DNA of 64,000 nucleotides from Epithemia pelagica (lineage: Eukaryota > Bacillariophyta > Bacillariophyceae > Surirellales > Surirellaceae), in contig OX337228.1 of the NCBI GenBank assembly GCA_946965045.2, forward strand, positions 6,138,001-6,202,000, written 5' to 3'. The stretch's first letter is position 1, and every line of letters begins with the position of its first letter. The translations under genes and the position numbers were made by a program. The notes beneath the pieces are model-generated. The model was given only the letters and a program-made list of their open reading frames with translations. It did not search any database and had not been told where the DNA came from. Below, in pieces: positions 27,685-38,105 of this stretch.

Positions 27685-29294
27685 CAGGCCTTTTTCTTCC
27701 TGTAAACAGAATGAGAGGGGGCACCATGCGATTGTGATTTGTGATAGCCCGGACCAGTGACCGCTGAGGCCTGAATGAACTACGAAGAGTCCACGAACAG
27801 ACAGACACCCAAACAAAACCCAAACCCAAACCCCAAACGTTCTGTTTCAACAATTCGAGCTATACGAAAATTCCGACTACATCTTTATGTATCAGTGTGA
27901 AGAAATATGTACTCGAAGAGCACCAGCCTTTCCAAATTCCAAGCGATTGCGATTGCGTGTGACCGCCTAAAATCGGAATAGCCCATAAATAAAACAGTCC
28001 GAGAATACACTGTAGGATACTCTGTACGACGGCTCACCTCGAGCGCGTCCATGGTCAGAGCCGGCGATCATCCTCAAAGCAAACAGATACAAAACCGGTA
28101 ATGCCGTTCGCTCAAACAGCAGCCAAAGAGAGCCAACGATCATCCGTTAGGCTTACCTAGAGTAGGTAGGTGTTTAGAATCAATCACCCAACGATCTCCA
28201 ACGATACTCTGGCGATGCGCATTCTAGAACCGTTTGAAAAGACAAGCGACAAGAGTGCACCTTTCTGTTAAAACTTGTCCTAGACAACATGACGGACATC
28301 GGTTGTGGAAAACGTTCCATGGAGTGGAACGAAAAGGAAGCGTACCTCGTCTTGCAATCGCCAAGAAAATGTAATCCTATATCGGATGTTGCCAAAGCTC
28401 CCCAGATAGGCCAATTCACAAAAGAGCGCGCATCCGAAGACATGAACCATGGGTAAAAATTTTCCTAGCATTGGTGTCGGAAATGACCCTGCCTAGCTGC
28501 ACACATGGATGGACGTAACAACAGACGGGAATGGCAAAGTGCGAATCTTTACTCTGATCTGCCTTGCAACGCTCCATGACTTTGAACATTCGCCAAGATG
28601 CTTTCTCGCTCCTTGCTTGGTTATTTGAGATTTGTTAGGTACTCCTAGTACTAATAGCATCTGGTCGAACAACACGTCGACTAGGAGTAGGTTTGTTCAA
28701 TCAAGGTCAAACATCACATGGGTGGGCAAGACAGTTTGAGTTTGTCTATTCATAAACGGAAACAAGATTTCGACTCGACTTCATTCTTCACTGAGCATTG
28801 AAAATGTTGAATCCACTATCGCCAATCGTCACGCCCGAACAATCTGTTATGACAACGTTCGATTGGTTTAGTTGAAAGATGGCCGCACTCGTGGTCGGCG
28901 AAGAGCAGAATTTTGGCATTCTCCCAACCACCACTTCGTCAATACAGGTAGCAGCATCCTCGGACTTGAGAGCCACAGAATTTTCGAAATAAAACAGCGT
29001 CCTGTAAGAGTCATAGAAGAAAGCCCTCCCCAATTGAAACAGCTTGTTGTGCGTTGTTAGTCTTTTTCGACTTTCGAAATGTCGATTTGCGACGTTGCCA
29101 TTTGTGCTATCTGCTGTGATTATTAATTCTTTCCATTCTAGAGCACATGGAATCTCGAGTTTCGATGATATGTAGGATATGGTGGCACTCTCACCCCTGC
29201 CACAATGAATTGGAACTGACTGCTCTTTGTTTGCCGTGGCAATTGATCCGGTTTGTTCAAAACACCATTTCGGCTGCATCGTCAACACAAATAA
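27685..29294. other. Intergenic region, no gene recognised
   Basis: About 1.6 kb separates the F-box/MYND gene from the SYF2 stop codon. It includes a 10-bp inverted repeat, TACTCCTAGT at 28640-28649 and ACTAGGAGTA at 28680-28689, with a 30-base loop. A frame of about 160 residues lies just past the SYF2 stop (28788-29279, minus), but its start context is poor and I do not call it a gene. No tRNA or snRNA signature is visible. Confidence 0.45.
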
Positions 29295-30170
29295 TTACAA
29301 TGCCGTCCCACGTTCCAAATTCTGTCGAATCTCGGCCGTTGCCTCGTCGTAGGTTCGATTGATTTTCTGGTTGAATCGTTTGTTGCGTTGGTTGATGTAA
29401 CTGACATCGCCATCGCCTTGTTCCATTTCTTTTTCCTTGCGTTTGAGTTCACGTTTTTGTTTCTTCTCAATCCGGCGATGCATTTCCTTTGCCATGGCAC
29501 GAGCTCCCTCTCGTTCGGCCGCGGCAGACAAGGAATTGTGGGAATCAGTTGTCGGATCAAAGGTCGACGTATTGTCATTCATGGGTCGTTGTTGTGACGG
29601 CAAACTCTGTAAATTGCGTTGATAATTGCGGAACTGCCCTTGTGGATTGTGATAATCATTGACCGAGAACTGATTCAAGGCTTCTTTCTCGGCAGCTTGT
29701 TGGGCATCGTGAAGGACGTGCGAGGCTACTTGTTGCGTGAGTGGATCCAACTTTGCCGCTTTGATTTTGGATTTCTTTGTAGTGGAAGCTCCCTGCTGTG
29801 CCCGTTGTCCTTCTTCTTGTACAGCTTGTTGATTCAAGGTTCGAGCCTGATTCATTTTTTGCTTCAACAATCGCAATCGATCTCGAATGCTCGATGAAGA
29901 AGTAGCGCCAAGATTGGATGTTTCAGCAGGTGTTTCGGATGATTCATCCCTTGTTTTGGTTTCGAGTTTGTCAGTAACTCGCCTTGATTCCGTGTCATGG
30001 TCGTTGTCATCCTCGTCGAGTTCGATTTCGTTGTCATCCTCCCCATTCATGGGCTTCTCTTCGCTATCACCCTTGACCGGGGGATTGCCGGAACTTTTAA
30101 AGCCTCCTTCTTCTCCTTGTGAGGGCTTTACAGCATCAGTCTCTGGATTCTTGATCGGTCGTTCATCCAT
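29295..30170 (-). CDS. SYF2: Pre-mRNA splicing factor SYF2
   Basis: The 291-residue product has the conserved SYF2 C-terminus: INQRNKRFNQKINRTYDE followed by EIRQNLERGTAL. It also has the central RLRLLKQKMNQARTLNQQ block and a Lys/Arg/Glu-rich coiled coil. SYF2 is a component of the Prp19-associated (NTC) spliceosome complex and acts around catalytic activation. The first about 85 residues are acidic and low in complexity, longer than in animal homologues (about 243 residues in total). The start is the ATG at 30170. The frame extends further upstream without an ATG. Confidence 0.92.
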   Translation of the reverse strand: MDERPIKNPETDAVKPSQGEEGGFKSSGNPPVKGDSEEKPMNGEDDNEIELDEDDNDHDTESRRVTDKLETKTRDESSETPAETSNLGATSSSSIRDRLRLLKQKMNQARTLNQQAVQEEGQRAQQGASTTKKSKIKAAKLDPLTQQVASHVLHDAQQAAEKEALNQFSVNDYHNPQGQFRNYQRNLQSLPSQQRPMNDNTSTFDPTTDSHNSLSAAAEREGARAMAKEMHRRIEKKQKRELKRKEKEMEQGDGDVSYINQRNKRFNQKINRTYDEATAEIRQNLERGTAL

Positions 30171-31019
30171 GATAGCGTCGATTCCAGGATGAAGAATGGA
30201 GAATGGAGAGGAAGGACGAATTGTTAATCGTTGGTGGCAGAGGTTCCTTGACTCGAGTCCCGACACATCTCATCTCTGGACTCAATGGTAGCGCGCCCGT
30301 CCGCCTTCTACCAAGTGGAGAAAGAAAGCCGAGCGCGCAACTTCTCCATCCAACACACCGTAACGAATAAGTAGCCAACGTTCCTATCTTTCGTCCATCC
30401 GCGTCCAATAGTTTTAGTCTTGTGAGATATTAGATAGAGGAATGCACGTGCAAGGCATTGGACATTTTCTGCGGAACATAACAGCCCCAATCTACAACAC
30501 TAAGGAAACGAACCTGAATGCCATAAGTGTTTTCTCTAGTATGTATTCGTTCCTCATTCATGTGGATTTAAGACATCGGCTCGCCAGATAGCGAGAAAGG
30601 GCGACATCGACCAAAGTGGACGGGCTCGGTCGTTTGGGCGTGCTAAATTTTGCGGGCTTTTTTCGGTTGGTGTTCGATTGGGAGAAATGAGATAAAGAAC
30701 CTCACTCACTCCATCCACGTTCCAGGTTCCGGCACTACCAAAGAGAGAAAGAAAGACGCAACCAAAGGACCACTTGGCGCTCGAGGTGGAGATGAACCAA
30801 GGCCTCTTGTCTTGAATTTGTTGTTGTTTTGCTTCAGCTGTTTCATTCAAGTCGATTGATTCGTCGTTTCCATTGGGTGCAGTTCCTCCCCATTGCTACA
30901 GAAATTGTGAGAAAAGTCCATTCGATTGAGGCAATCTGTAGTGTGGCCTCGTTTCGTGAGCAACGGCCAAGTTCGACTTCCACCAAGCGACAACATACAT
31001 ACATTAGAAATTCGAAAGT
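30171..31019. other. Shared 5' region of SYF2 and metacaspase genes
   Basis: About 850 bp lie between divergent start codons. No open frame is credible. It must hold both promoters, but I cannot point to a clear TATA box. Confidence 0.5.
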
Positions 31020-33070
31020 ATGGGCAATGCGGATTCAAAAGGAGGCAAACCGGTGGATGTGTCCATGATGGACCCCATAGGCGGCGACTCGGGCGGAGAT
31101 GGTTATGGGGACACCAATGGCTTTGAGGAAAAGAAGGAAGATCACTACACGGGTCACAAGAGTCGAAAAGGCTCCAAAAACGGGGGCCGATCCAAGACCA
31201 TGGCCAATGGCAAAGATATTTGGAACTCGATTGGTGCCGAAGGAGATTTGGCGGCTGCGGAGGATCAAGTGCATGTCAATTTGGCCATGGCCGATCTCAT
31301 GGCCTATTTGCAAGTGGTTGCCAACAATTCCAACCATCTACCGTTGACCAGACGTGATGACCCTGAGTTGGATCGCAGCGTCAGTCAGCTCAGTGCGGAA
31401 GACTATGCCCGAAAATCGGCAGCCTTTGTTCCCTCCGACGTGCGCGTGATTGGAGGAGTCTTTACGCGCTATGGAAGAGTCTGGGATTTACCCAACAGTT
31501 CGGTAAGTTTTTGATGGGACAGCGATGCAAACAAAACATCTTATGTTCTCTCATGTCTCATTTGATGGTTGCTTACTGGTATCGTTAGGAATATAATGCC
31601 TGCGATGGCGCTCACGAACCAGGCCGTTCCTATGGAGGTGCGTGTGCCAACGCCTTGCTCAAGGTGGTCTACGATGCTGCCAGTGAAGTGGCCGATGCGG
31701 CGCAAAACGATGCAGCCGCGGCTTCCTTGTTTGAAGACGATGATGAGAATGACGCGGACAACTTTTCGATTACGCAAAAATCTGTCCGATCGGGCTACAG
31801 TTTGGACTGCACTCAACCCAATCCCACAACCATTACCTGGGCAGAACTCCTTCGAAAAATGAAGGCTGAAATGAAAGAGATTGAGTACGCACAATATCCG
31901 AAGATCACAACCACTAGAAAGATTGATCTCTCGAAACCATTCTCGCTCGTACCAGAGGACTTTGACTTTGGAACGGGACAGAAACGTGCCCTCCTGATTG
32001 GCTGCAACTACACAAACATGAACGACGCGTTGCTCAAAGCCAGCCATGATGATGTGCGATCAATGAAGGTAGGTTTGAATCTTGGTCGCATCAGGATTAT
32101 TTTCCCCGCACGTTACATGTATTGACTCACTTTTTGTCTGTTCTCGTTCCAGGACTACATTGTCAACGTTCACGGATTTTCAGAGTCGGAGGATCTTATG
32201 ACAGTTCTCCTTGACGACGGTGATCACAAGCACCCAACGTTCAAAAACATTACTGAGGCATTTAAAGCGCTGTCGGAACAAGCTCAACCAGGTGATGCTG
32301 TTTTTGTCCAATTTTCGGGTCATGGAGGTCGAATCTTGGACACGGACGTCGAGGACGCCTCCTATGACGAAGTTTTGGTACCCACCGACTACATTGAGTC
32401 CGGATTGGTCCGAGATACACTCATCTTCAAAACACTGTTGGCACCCATGCGATATGGTGTCACAGTGACCATTGTTATGGATTGTTGTGACAATGGAATG
32501 TTACTAGAGCTTCCCTATTCTTGGTCGACGAAATCGGATCGACATCAACGGGAGAGTTCCGCTAAACTTTCAATCAACGATGACTTTTCTTTTGTCCGCT
32601 TCCTAAAGGTTGTGAAAACCTTGTATGAATCCTCAACCTTTACACAGCTTGGAAAGACTGTCGGTCACGCTCTACACGACAATGAAAATGAAGACGAATT
32701 TGGTCCGGAAGCAGATTTTGAGTCAGACCATGAAAAAGAAACTGCCATGGATGTATCACAAGACAAATCCTTGTTTGAAATGTTTGCCAAGGCGTGCAAT
32801 TTAAATACCAAAACAGAAAAACGACGCAAGAATGGTGCACTTGCTCCGAAAGAAACCATGCTGGATCAATTAATCAATAGCTGTAGTGTCTTTGCTCCGG
32901 ATGAGGGTGAGATAACGGACGAAGACACTCTTCGGACGGACACAGATGGAGGTTATTCGTACGATGAAGGAACGGCACACGAGGGCACGAACAGATCGTT
33001 TGATTCAATATCCGACGATGAATCCATGGACCGGAGAGGGCGACGAAACCACCGTACTCGACGGAAGTAG
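31020..33070 (+). CDS. Type III metacaspase, predicted N-myristoylated
   Basis: The CDS is join(31020..31502, 31589..32068, 32153..33070), 626 residues, with phase-0 introns of 86 and 84 bp (GTAAGT...TTAG; GTAGGT...CCAG). The N-terminus MGNADSKG fits the N-myristoylation consensus (Gly2, Ser6). A p10-like region (about residues 150-290, with YNACDGAHEPGRSYGG and TWAELLRKM) precedes the p20 domain (GQKRALLIGCNY). That order defines type III metacaspases, known from algae with secondary plastids. The catalytic dyad is present: His378 in FSGHGG and Cys433 in MDCCDNG. The usual DSCHSG is changed to DCCDNG. These are Arg/Lys-specific cysteine proteases linked to stress responses and cell death. 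The C-terminal 150 residues are acidic and disordered. Confidence 0.9.
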
Positions 33071-33254
33071 TTTCACCCAGTCTACCGGGATAGCCCGGTA
33101 TGTGTCCAAAATCAAATTGCTGCTCTCTTGTTTGAATAATTTCCTGGTACTATTCGTATATCAGTTAGTACATGGATACTTTTCAACTTTCTCAAATAGT
33201 GCTACATAGAATCCGTTGCTGTCATTTCAGGCAGTGCTCTCCGTGCGTTGTCTT

Positions 33255-34688
33255 TCAGGTTTTGGTCTCTTTTTGCAGGCGGATACGTTGTTGATTGAAG
33301 TATCTTTCTATAGTGTCGGGTGGTGCTGGATTACTTGCCCCTCTTACAGTAACGGCACTGGTACCGACGGCACAGCCCCAAAGTATGCCTTGCTGAACGG
33401 CTTCTGCGGGCCAGGAAACCTTTTGAAATGAGGGGGTGATGGTGGACGTCTGTGTGACCATGGGTTCACGAAGCTGGTTGCCGTTTTCGCGTTCCCATTC
33501 CCAGAGTCCATGCAAAAACCCTGCTGTAAAGGAATCCCCTGCACCGGTTGGATCGACCACATCCACTTTGACTGCGGGAAGCAGCGAAGCCACAACTTGG
33601 TGGTTGCAAAATGCCACTGCCCCCTGTGGACCCATCGTGACAATGACACAAGTGGTAGGATCCCAGGAAGAGAAATAGTGTACCCATGCCTTTACCAAAT
33701 CATCGGTAAGAGACAAGGATGAAGTATCGGAAGGTGATGATGGCGATGGCGGCACATCTTTTCCTGCTCGGTTCAAAATAGAGTTTGCCTCGAGTTCATT
33801 CATAATGAGGAAGTCGAGGTACGGAGCCACTTGTGCGAGACCACCGTCCCATTGCTTAGAGGCATCATGTTGCGTCACAAGCGACATGACAGTGGACTCG
33901 GTACGTTCTGCTCTTATTTTGGCCAATGCTCGCCGTAAATTGTCGTGATGAAATCCTTCGACATTGAAGAACCCAGCTACGTGTACATGAATTGAGTGTT
34001 TTGTTTGAATGATTCTAGGCAAGTCTAAATCGTCAGCGGAAAATGTTCCCACACATCCTTGATGTGTCATGAAACTTCTCTCTCCTCCTGATACAATAGC
34101 AACGCAATGGCCGGTAGACAAGGAACGCGAGGACGAATCACTAGTCTCTTCCTCGGACGGAGGATGGTAACAGTTGGAAATTTCAAAGCCTTGTCGCTCT
34201 CCGTGTTCCAGCAAAATCTGACCAAACCGATCGCTGGCATTGAACACGGTATGAAGAAGGACCAATGGTTTATTTGCAGGAGGATCGACTGTCTTTTCAT
34301 TTGAATCCTCAGTTTGGTTTTGTTGGTCTGGGTCTTTATGGAAAAAATGGCCAATCAGTGCATGTAAATGAGTGGCTGTATTTGTGGAGGAACCTCCTGC
34401 ATATCGTCGAATGGGTTGTTCCAAACGGGAATCGCCCCCTGCACCCAAACAATCGAAATTTGACAAAGAGTAGAAATGACAACTTTTAGAATATGGCAAC
34501 AGAGCACAACCAGGCCAAATAGTGTAACACTCAACCAGGGGACCGTATGGGACCCTGGCATCCACATAACCTGTGATTTGCCGATACTCACCAGATTCGG
34601 GCAAGCCCCCTTCTAGAAAGCAAAACAAATCGACATAAGCATCGCCGATAATATGGAACGTCAGTTTAGGTTCCAGCGATTCGGGCAT
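33255..34688 (-). CDS. PfkB/ribokinase-family carbohydrate kinase
   Basis: The 477-residue product starts with a ribokinase-type strand (FHIIGDAYVDLFCF), carries YAGGSSTNTA for sugar binding, and has the family's second signature DPTGAGDSFTAGFLHGL. In that motif the Asp of GAGD is the catalytic base, encoded near 33530-33550. It phosphorylates a sugar or nucleoside with ATP, but the substrate cannot be read from sequence. A stretch in the first quarter (about 34402-34500 on the plus strand) fits the family poorly. A GT...GCAG intron of 90 bp could be removed there without changing frame, leaving LVEWGDSRLEQPIRRYAGGS. It diverges from the MYND gene with about 250 bp between start codons. Confidence 0.88.
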   Translation of the reverse strand: MPESLEPKLTFHIIGDAYVDLFCFLEGGLPESGEYRQITGYVDARVPYGPLVECYTIWPGCALLPYSKSCHFYSLSNFDCLGAGGDSRLEQPIRRYAGGSSTNTATHLHALIGHFFHKDPDQQNQTEDSNEKTVDPPANKPLVLLHTVFNASDRFGQILLEHGERQGFEISNCYHPPSEEETSDSSSRSLSTGHCVAIVSGGERSFMTHQGCVGTFSADDLDLPRIIQTKHSIHVHVAGFFNVEGFHHDNLRRALAKIRAERTESTVMSLVTQHDASKQWDGGLAQVAPYLDFLIMNELEANSILNRAGKDVPPSPSSPSDTSSLSLTDDLVKAWVHYFSSWDPTTCVIVTMGPQGAVAFCNHQVVASLLPAVKVDVVDPTGAGDSFTAGFLHGLWEWERENGNQLREPMVTQTSTITPSFQKVSWPAEAVQQGILWGCAVGTSAVTVRGASNPAPPDTIERYFNQQRIRLQKETKT

Positions 34689-34939
34689 GACATGAGCACA
34701 AAAGGATCAGACTTGGCTTCGTCGTTGTAGGCAGGAGAGGGCAGAACAGAAAGAAGAATTGAAGAGGATGACGATTGACGAAGTGAGATCCGACGCCGAC
34801 AGAAGGCGAATCATTGAGGTCGCCGATAAATCGCGTATCATCTCATCCATCCATCAGAATAGAGATTTTTTGTCTGTCGACCAAGCAGGAAGACGACCAA
34901 CTCGTCTTGAAACACTTGGAACAAACGACAATCATCATC

Positions 34940-36214
34940 ATGGACTTGTTGGCATCCCTGAACCTAGAAGATCTTCCAGAGCAGCAAACGCGTATGATGG
35001 AAATCATGAAACACTATCCTGAATTGGATGCAAGACTAGGATTCGACGTTTGTTGTACGTGCGCCGCCTTGCTCGACCCAGCCACCAAGGTTACCTGTCC
35101 TGTTTGTCGACGTGTCGACTATTGCTCTGAAGCCTGTCGAGAGAAAGATGCGCGAGTAATGATGACGGATCGAGTGGGAACATCAACAGACGATGAGCTT
35201 CTCGAGGTCGACCCTGCGACTGGTCACTCCGCTATTATCTGTGCTCTACTAAAGTTGTGTCAAGACGACGAAGATGTCGAAGACAAAGAAGGTGGCCACA
35301 AATTGGATTATCAGCGTAGAGAGGCAGCACAGTATCGCGTACGAAGTGAATTGGAGTCATATCCGGCGACCCTTGCAAACGTGATTGCCGAGGGTCCCTG
35401 TTATGAATCAGTATTGAAACAATGCAAAACTCAAACGAACAAGAAACTGGTGATTCATGTGGTCGGTGCGTCTATTGACGGGGAGCTATGGGGGAACGAC
35501 AAAGACTTGGATCAAGTTAGTGATGCCTACGCAGAAGCCTTGTCAGATTTGGCCGAAAAGACGGGCTTGGCAACAATCGAGTTACTGCTCTTTGGACCAG
35601 AGTGTCCAAGTGCAACAAATCTTGAAACATTGAAGCCTATTCGTGATCAAGATCACACCAAAGGTGAACTTATTATGCGAACCTATCACGGCGTGTACAA
35701 CGCGGAACTGTTAGAGCAAAACCATGTCACAAAGGCAGATATTGTTGTCTTTTTCAATCCTGGATTCACCGTGCCAGATTATCAGTGGGTCGAAAGTTTG
35801 GAATGCATACCATTAGGAACTCCATTCTTATCTACGACGAACACTGAAATGGAAGGGATAGCGGACTGTCAGTTCTTACTAGACCAAGACAAGATTCAGT
35901 CAATACCACCAGGTCTGGCGGAAATGTTGGGATTATATAGCTCTCCGGATGACGATGGAGATCAAGACGATGAAACCATGGATTCGCCTTCATCATTTTT
36001 CGCTGTTAACCCTTTTTGCGGTATGCGTGTGCGCCAAAGTGGAACAATGGCCAACGATCTTTTTGTCAAGAATAGATGGATGTTGGGTGGAATAATGAAC
36101 AGCTTTGATCCATCACGAAGATCAAGCAAGAACGATTCCTCCAAAAAGAAGAGAAGAACGGATACTGAATCTGATCGTGGTAACAGCAAAGCGGCAAATC
36201 CTGCCTTGATATAA
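34940..36214 (+). CDS. MYND zinc-finger protein with Mss51-type C-terminal domain
   Basis: The product is 424 residues from the ATG at 34940 (upstream codons in frame lack ATG). The zinc finger runs from about residue 38 to 100: CCTC, CPVC (Cys53, Cys56), YCSEAC (Cys62, Cys66), then a distant His and Cys (GHSAIIC). The larger C-terminal domain reads KLVIHVVGA, ELLLFGPE, and IVVFFNPGF followed by LGTPFLSTTNTEMEG. It resembles the domain found with MYND fingers in Mss51 and ZMYND proteins. Yeast Mss51 couples COX1 translation to cytochrome oxidase assembly. Without a clear presequence here, a mitochondrial role is not supported. The C-terminus is Ser/Lys-rich with KKKRR. Confidence 0.78.
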   Translation: MDLLASLNLEDLPEQQTRMMEIMKHYPELDARLGFDVCCTCAALLDPATKVTCPVCRRVDYCSEACREKDARVMMTDRVGTSTDDELLEVDPATGHSAIICALLKLCQDDEDVEDKEGGHKLDYQRREAAQYRVRSELESYPATLANVIAEGPCYESVLKQCKTQTNKKLVIHVVGASIDGELWGNDKDLDQVSDAYAEALSDLAEKTGLATIELLLFGPECPSATNLETLKPIRDQDHTKGELIMRTYHGVYNAELLEQNHVTKADIVVFFNPGFTVPDYQWVESLECIPLGTPFLSTTNTEMEGIADCQFLLDQDKIQSIPPGLAEMLGLYSSPDDDGDQDDETMDSPSSFFAVNPFCGMRVRQSGTMANDLFVKNRWMLGGIMNSFDPSRRSSKNDSSKKKRRTDTESDRGNSKAANPALI

Positions 36215-36535
36215 CCAGGAACCAGGTGTAGATCATTCTCATCTCTCAGCGCAGAAATGGAAGGGATCTACCTAGCTTGTCTACGGATTGTTGGTGGGGT
36301 GAGTGGTGGGAACGTGCATCGTTCAATAGACCCGGATGTGGGGTGCTGGTGGGGTGTCGCACCACCACCACCACGTCATTCAAAAGACACACGAACGAGC
36401 AGGAGGCAAGTGTCACCCTTACCAAGATACCATTATTCTTCGGCAAGGGTTGATCATTGATCGAACAGACACGACGACACGACATAAAATAGGCCGAGAA
36501 CATTTCTATTCTCCTCCTACTGTAGTGACAACATC
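36215..36535. other. Intergenic region upstream of the plastid-targeted orphan
   Basis: This stretch of 321 bp contains a G/C-rich imperfect palindrome at about 36345-36378 (GGTGGGGTG followed by CACCACCACC). No frame is convincing. Confidence 0.4.
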
Positions 36536-37191
36536 ATGAAGTTTCTAGGCCTCCTTCTCTTTCTTCCCTTTGCGACGGCTTTCGCACCGGTGCCATCGAG
36601 ATGTGATGTGCGATCCCAATCAGTTGTTCAATGGGGTAAGTGTTGTCGAAAGTGGTGTGAGTCAGCGCACGAACAGAAATATTCCGATGGTCAATGACGA
36701 TAGGAATGAACTCATCTCTTGCCTCTCCTGCCTGAATGGACTTTGATTCTTCTCAATCAAAAGGCTATGTTCCAAGTGGTATGAGTGCTGAGCAGTACAA
36801 GAAACTGAAGGCAAAGGAAAGTTCCGCGAAATCGAAAAAGAACTTCGGTGCATTTGGTCCTCAGTCGTTCAAGTCTCGTTCGTTGCAGAGTTTTCAAACG
36901 GATTTGGAGACCGGCAGGGCTGGACATTTGTTGCCTGTTTTCAATGCCAAGGAGAAAGTTCGTGCAGGGAAATTGAAACAAGAAGACATTCCCTATATGC
37001 AGCGAGGTGGAAGTTGGGATAATTCCGACGTAAAGTCCGCCAAAAAGAAGAAGTGGAACGATCTCGACAAAAAGTACAATGCGAACCAAAGGGTTACCGG
37101 CATTGATTGGATGGGTAAGAGCCAGGCTAGTGGACCTGCTGGACGAAAGCAGACTGCAGTTGCAACTAAGGCAAAAACAGGTTGGTGGTAG
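36536..37191 (+). CDS. Plastid-targeted protein of unknown function
   Basis: The CDS is join(36536..36635, 36764..37191), 175 residues, with a 128-bp GTAAGT...AAAAG intron joining VVQWG to YVPSGM. The first exon encodes a textbook bipartite plastid signal: MKFLGLLLFLPFATA followed by FAPVPSR, the Phe of the ASAFAP motif used by algae with secondary red plastids. The mature part is basic, rich in Lys, Gly and aromatic residues, with no membrane segment. It contains SAEQYKKLKAKE, NFGAFGPQSFKSRSL and GIDWMG, and ends GWW. I recognise no family. It is probably a stromal protein, and its charge would allow nucleic-acid or ribosome binding. An ATG at 36736 inside the intron gives a false shorter frame. 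Confidence 0.75.
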
Positions 37192-38105
37192 TTGTTGGCA
37201 AATGGTTGTCTTTGAGCTACTGGGCCTCTACTGTATGTCATAAACTTAATCCAATGCAAAACTTAGAAATAATTCCAAAAAGTAGAGCTTAAGTATAAGA
37301 TCACGACTGCTACTGAATGTCTTAGACGCAAAATGACAAGCTGTGAATCACACGCCAGCATATTTTATACAATATACAAGGATGAATATGTTAATTAGTT
37401 TTTCGCGCCGTATCCCCCACAGACCCCCAGACACTTCTCTAAATAACAAAGAAGGTTGTGTAAATAATAATGTCACGGGGAAGGCATACGATTTAGAGTA
37501 TTCATGTCTGTATATTTATAACCATTTTGATTTCAGAATAAGTTTACGACGAAAGTTCATGAGCCGGGGCCTACCCCCGGACAAATTTCGTCTCAGATTT
37601 ATCTCAAATCTAAAATGCTCAGGTTATGGGCTCAAATTTAAGAGCCGGTTGGGATTGAGATTTGGGGGTTACGACATACAGTAGAGTTCCACTTCAAGAT
37701 CTTTGCAGGGTATACAGTCTTAAAATTAAGTTTCATCAACTGATCTCTATCCCTAGGTGGTTCAAACATGTCATGAGGCAACACAGCGCCTCCATAAGAT
37801 CCTTTTTCTTGACCTCTTACTCGAGACCTCAATGCCGAGTTTCCCCAAAATACGAACGAGTGCGTTCAGGCCCTTGGTTTACCTGGATTCGGTCGAATCG
37901 TCCACGTTTCGGTTTTTATCCGCACGTTCCCCTTGTTCGCTTTATTATGCGAAGGGTTCCTCTACCCTTTAGGGACCTCGCTAGATAGATCCCGACTAAA
38001 ACGACAAGTAGCATAGTAGGAGTAGCTAGCAGCATAAACGAATCAGTCCCAGTCCCGTGACCTCATCTTTAATGCGACTGTTCATATTTTCGAACAAAAA
38101 TCACC
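37192..38105. other. Intergenic region, AT-rich
   Basis: This 914-bp stretch has no credible frame. It includes an AT-rich block (37340-37560), short palindromes such as CCGGGGCCTACCCCCGG near 37565, and several TCAAATCT/AGATTT words at 37590-37670. It should hold the orphan's 3'UTR and the helicase promoter. Confidence 0.45.

Noticed and set aside
28788-29279. Minus-strand frame of about 160 codons just downstream of SYF2
   Set aside because: It begins a few bases after the SYF2 stop, has a poor start context, and shows no domain or repeat. It more likely lies in the SYF2 3'UTR.
36736-36763. ATG at 36736 as the start of the orphan plastid protein
   Set aside because: It lies inside the predicted intron. 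The spliced model with the signal exon is in frame and gives a proper plastid signal.
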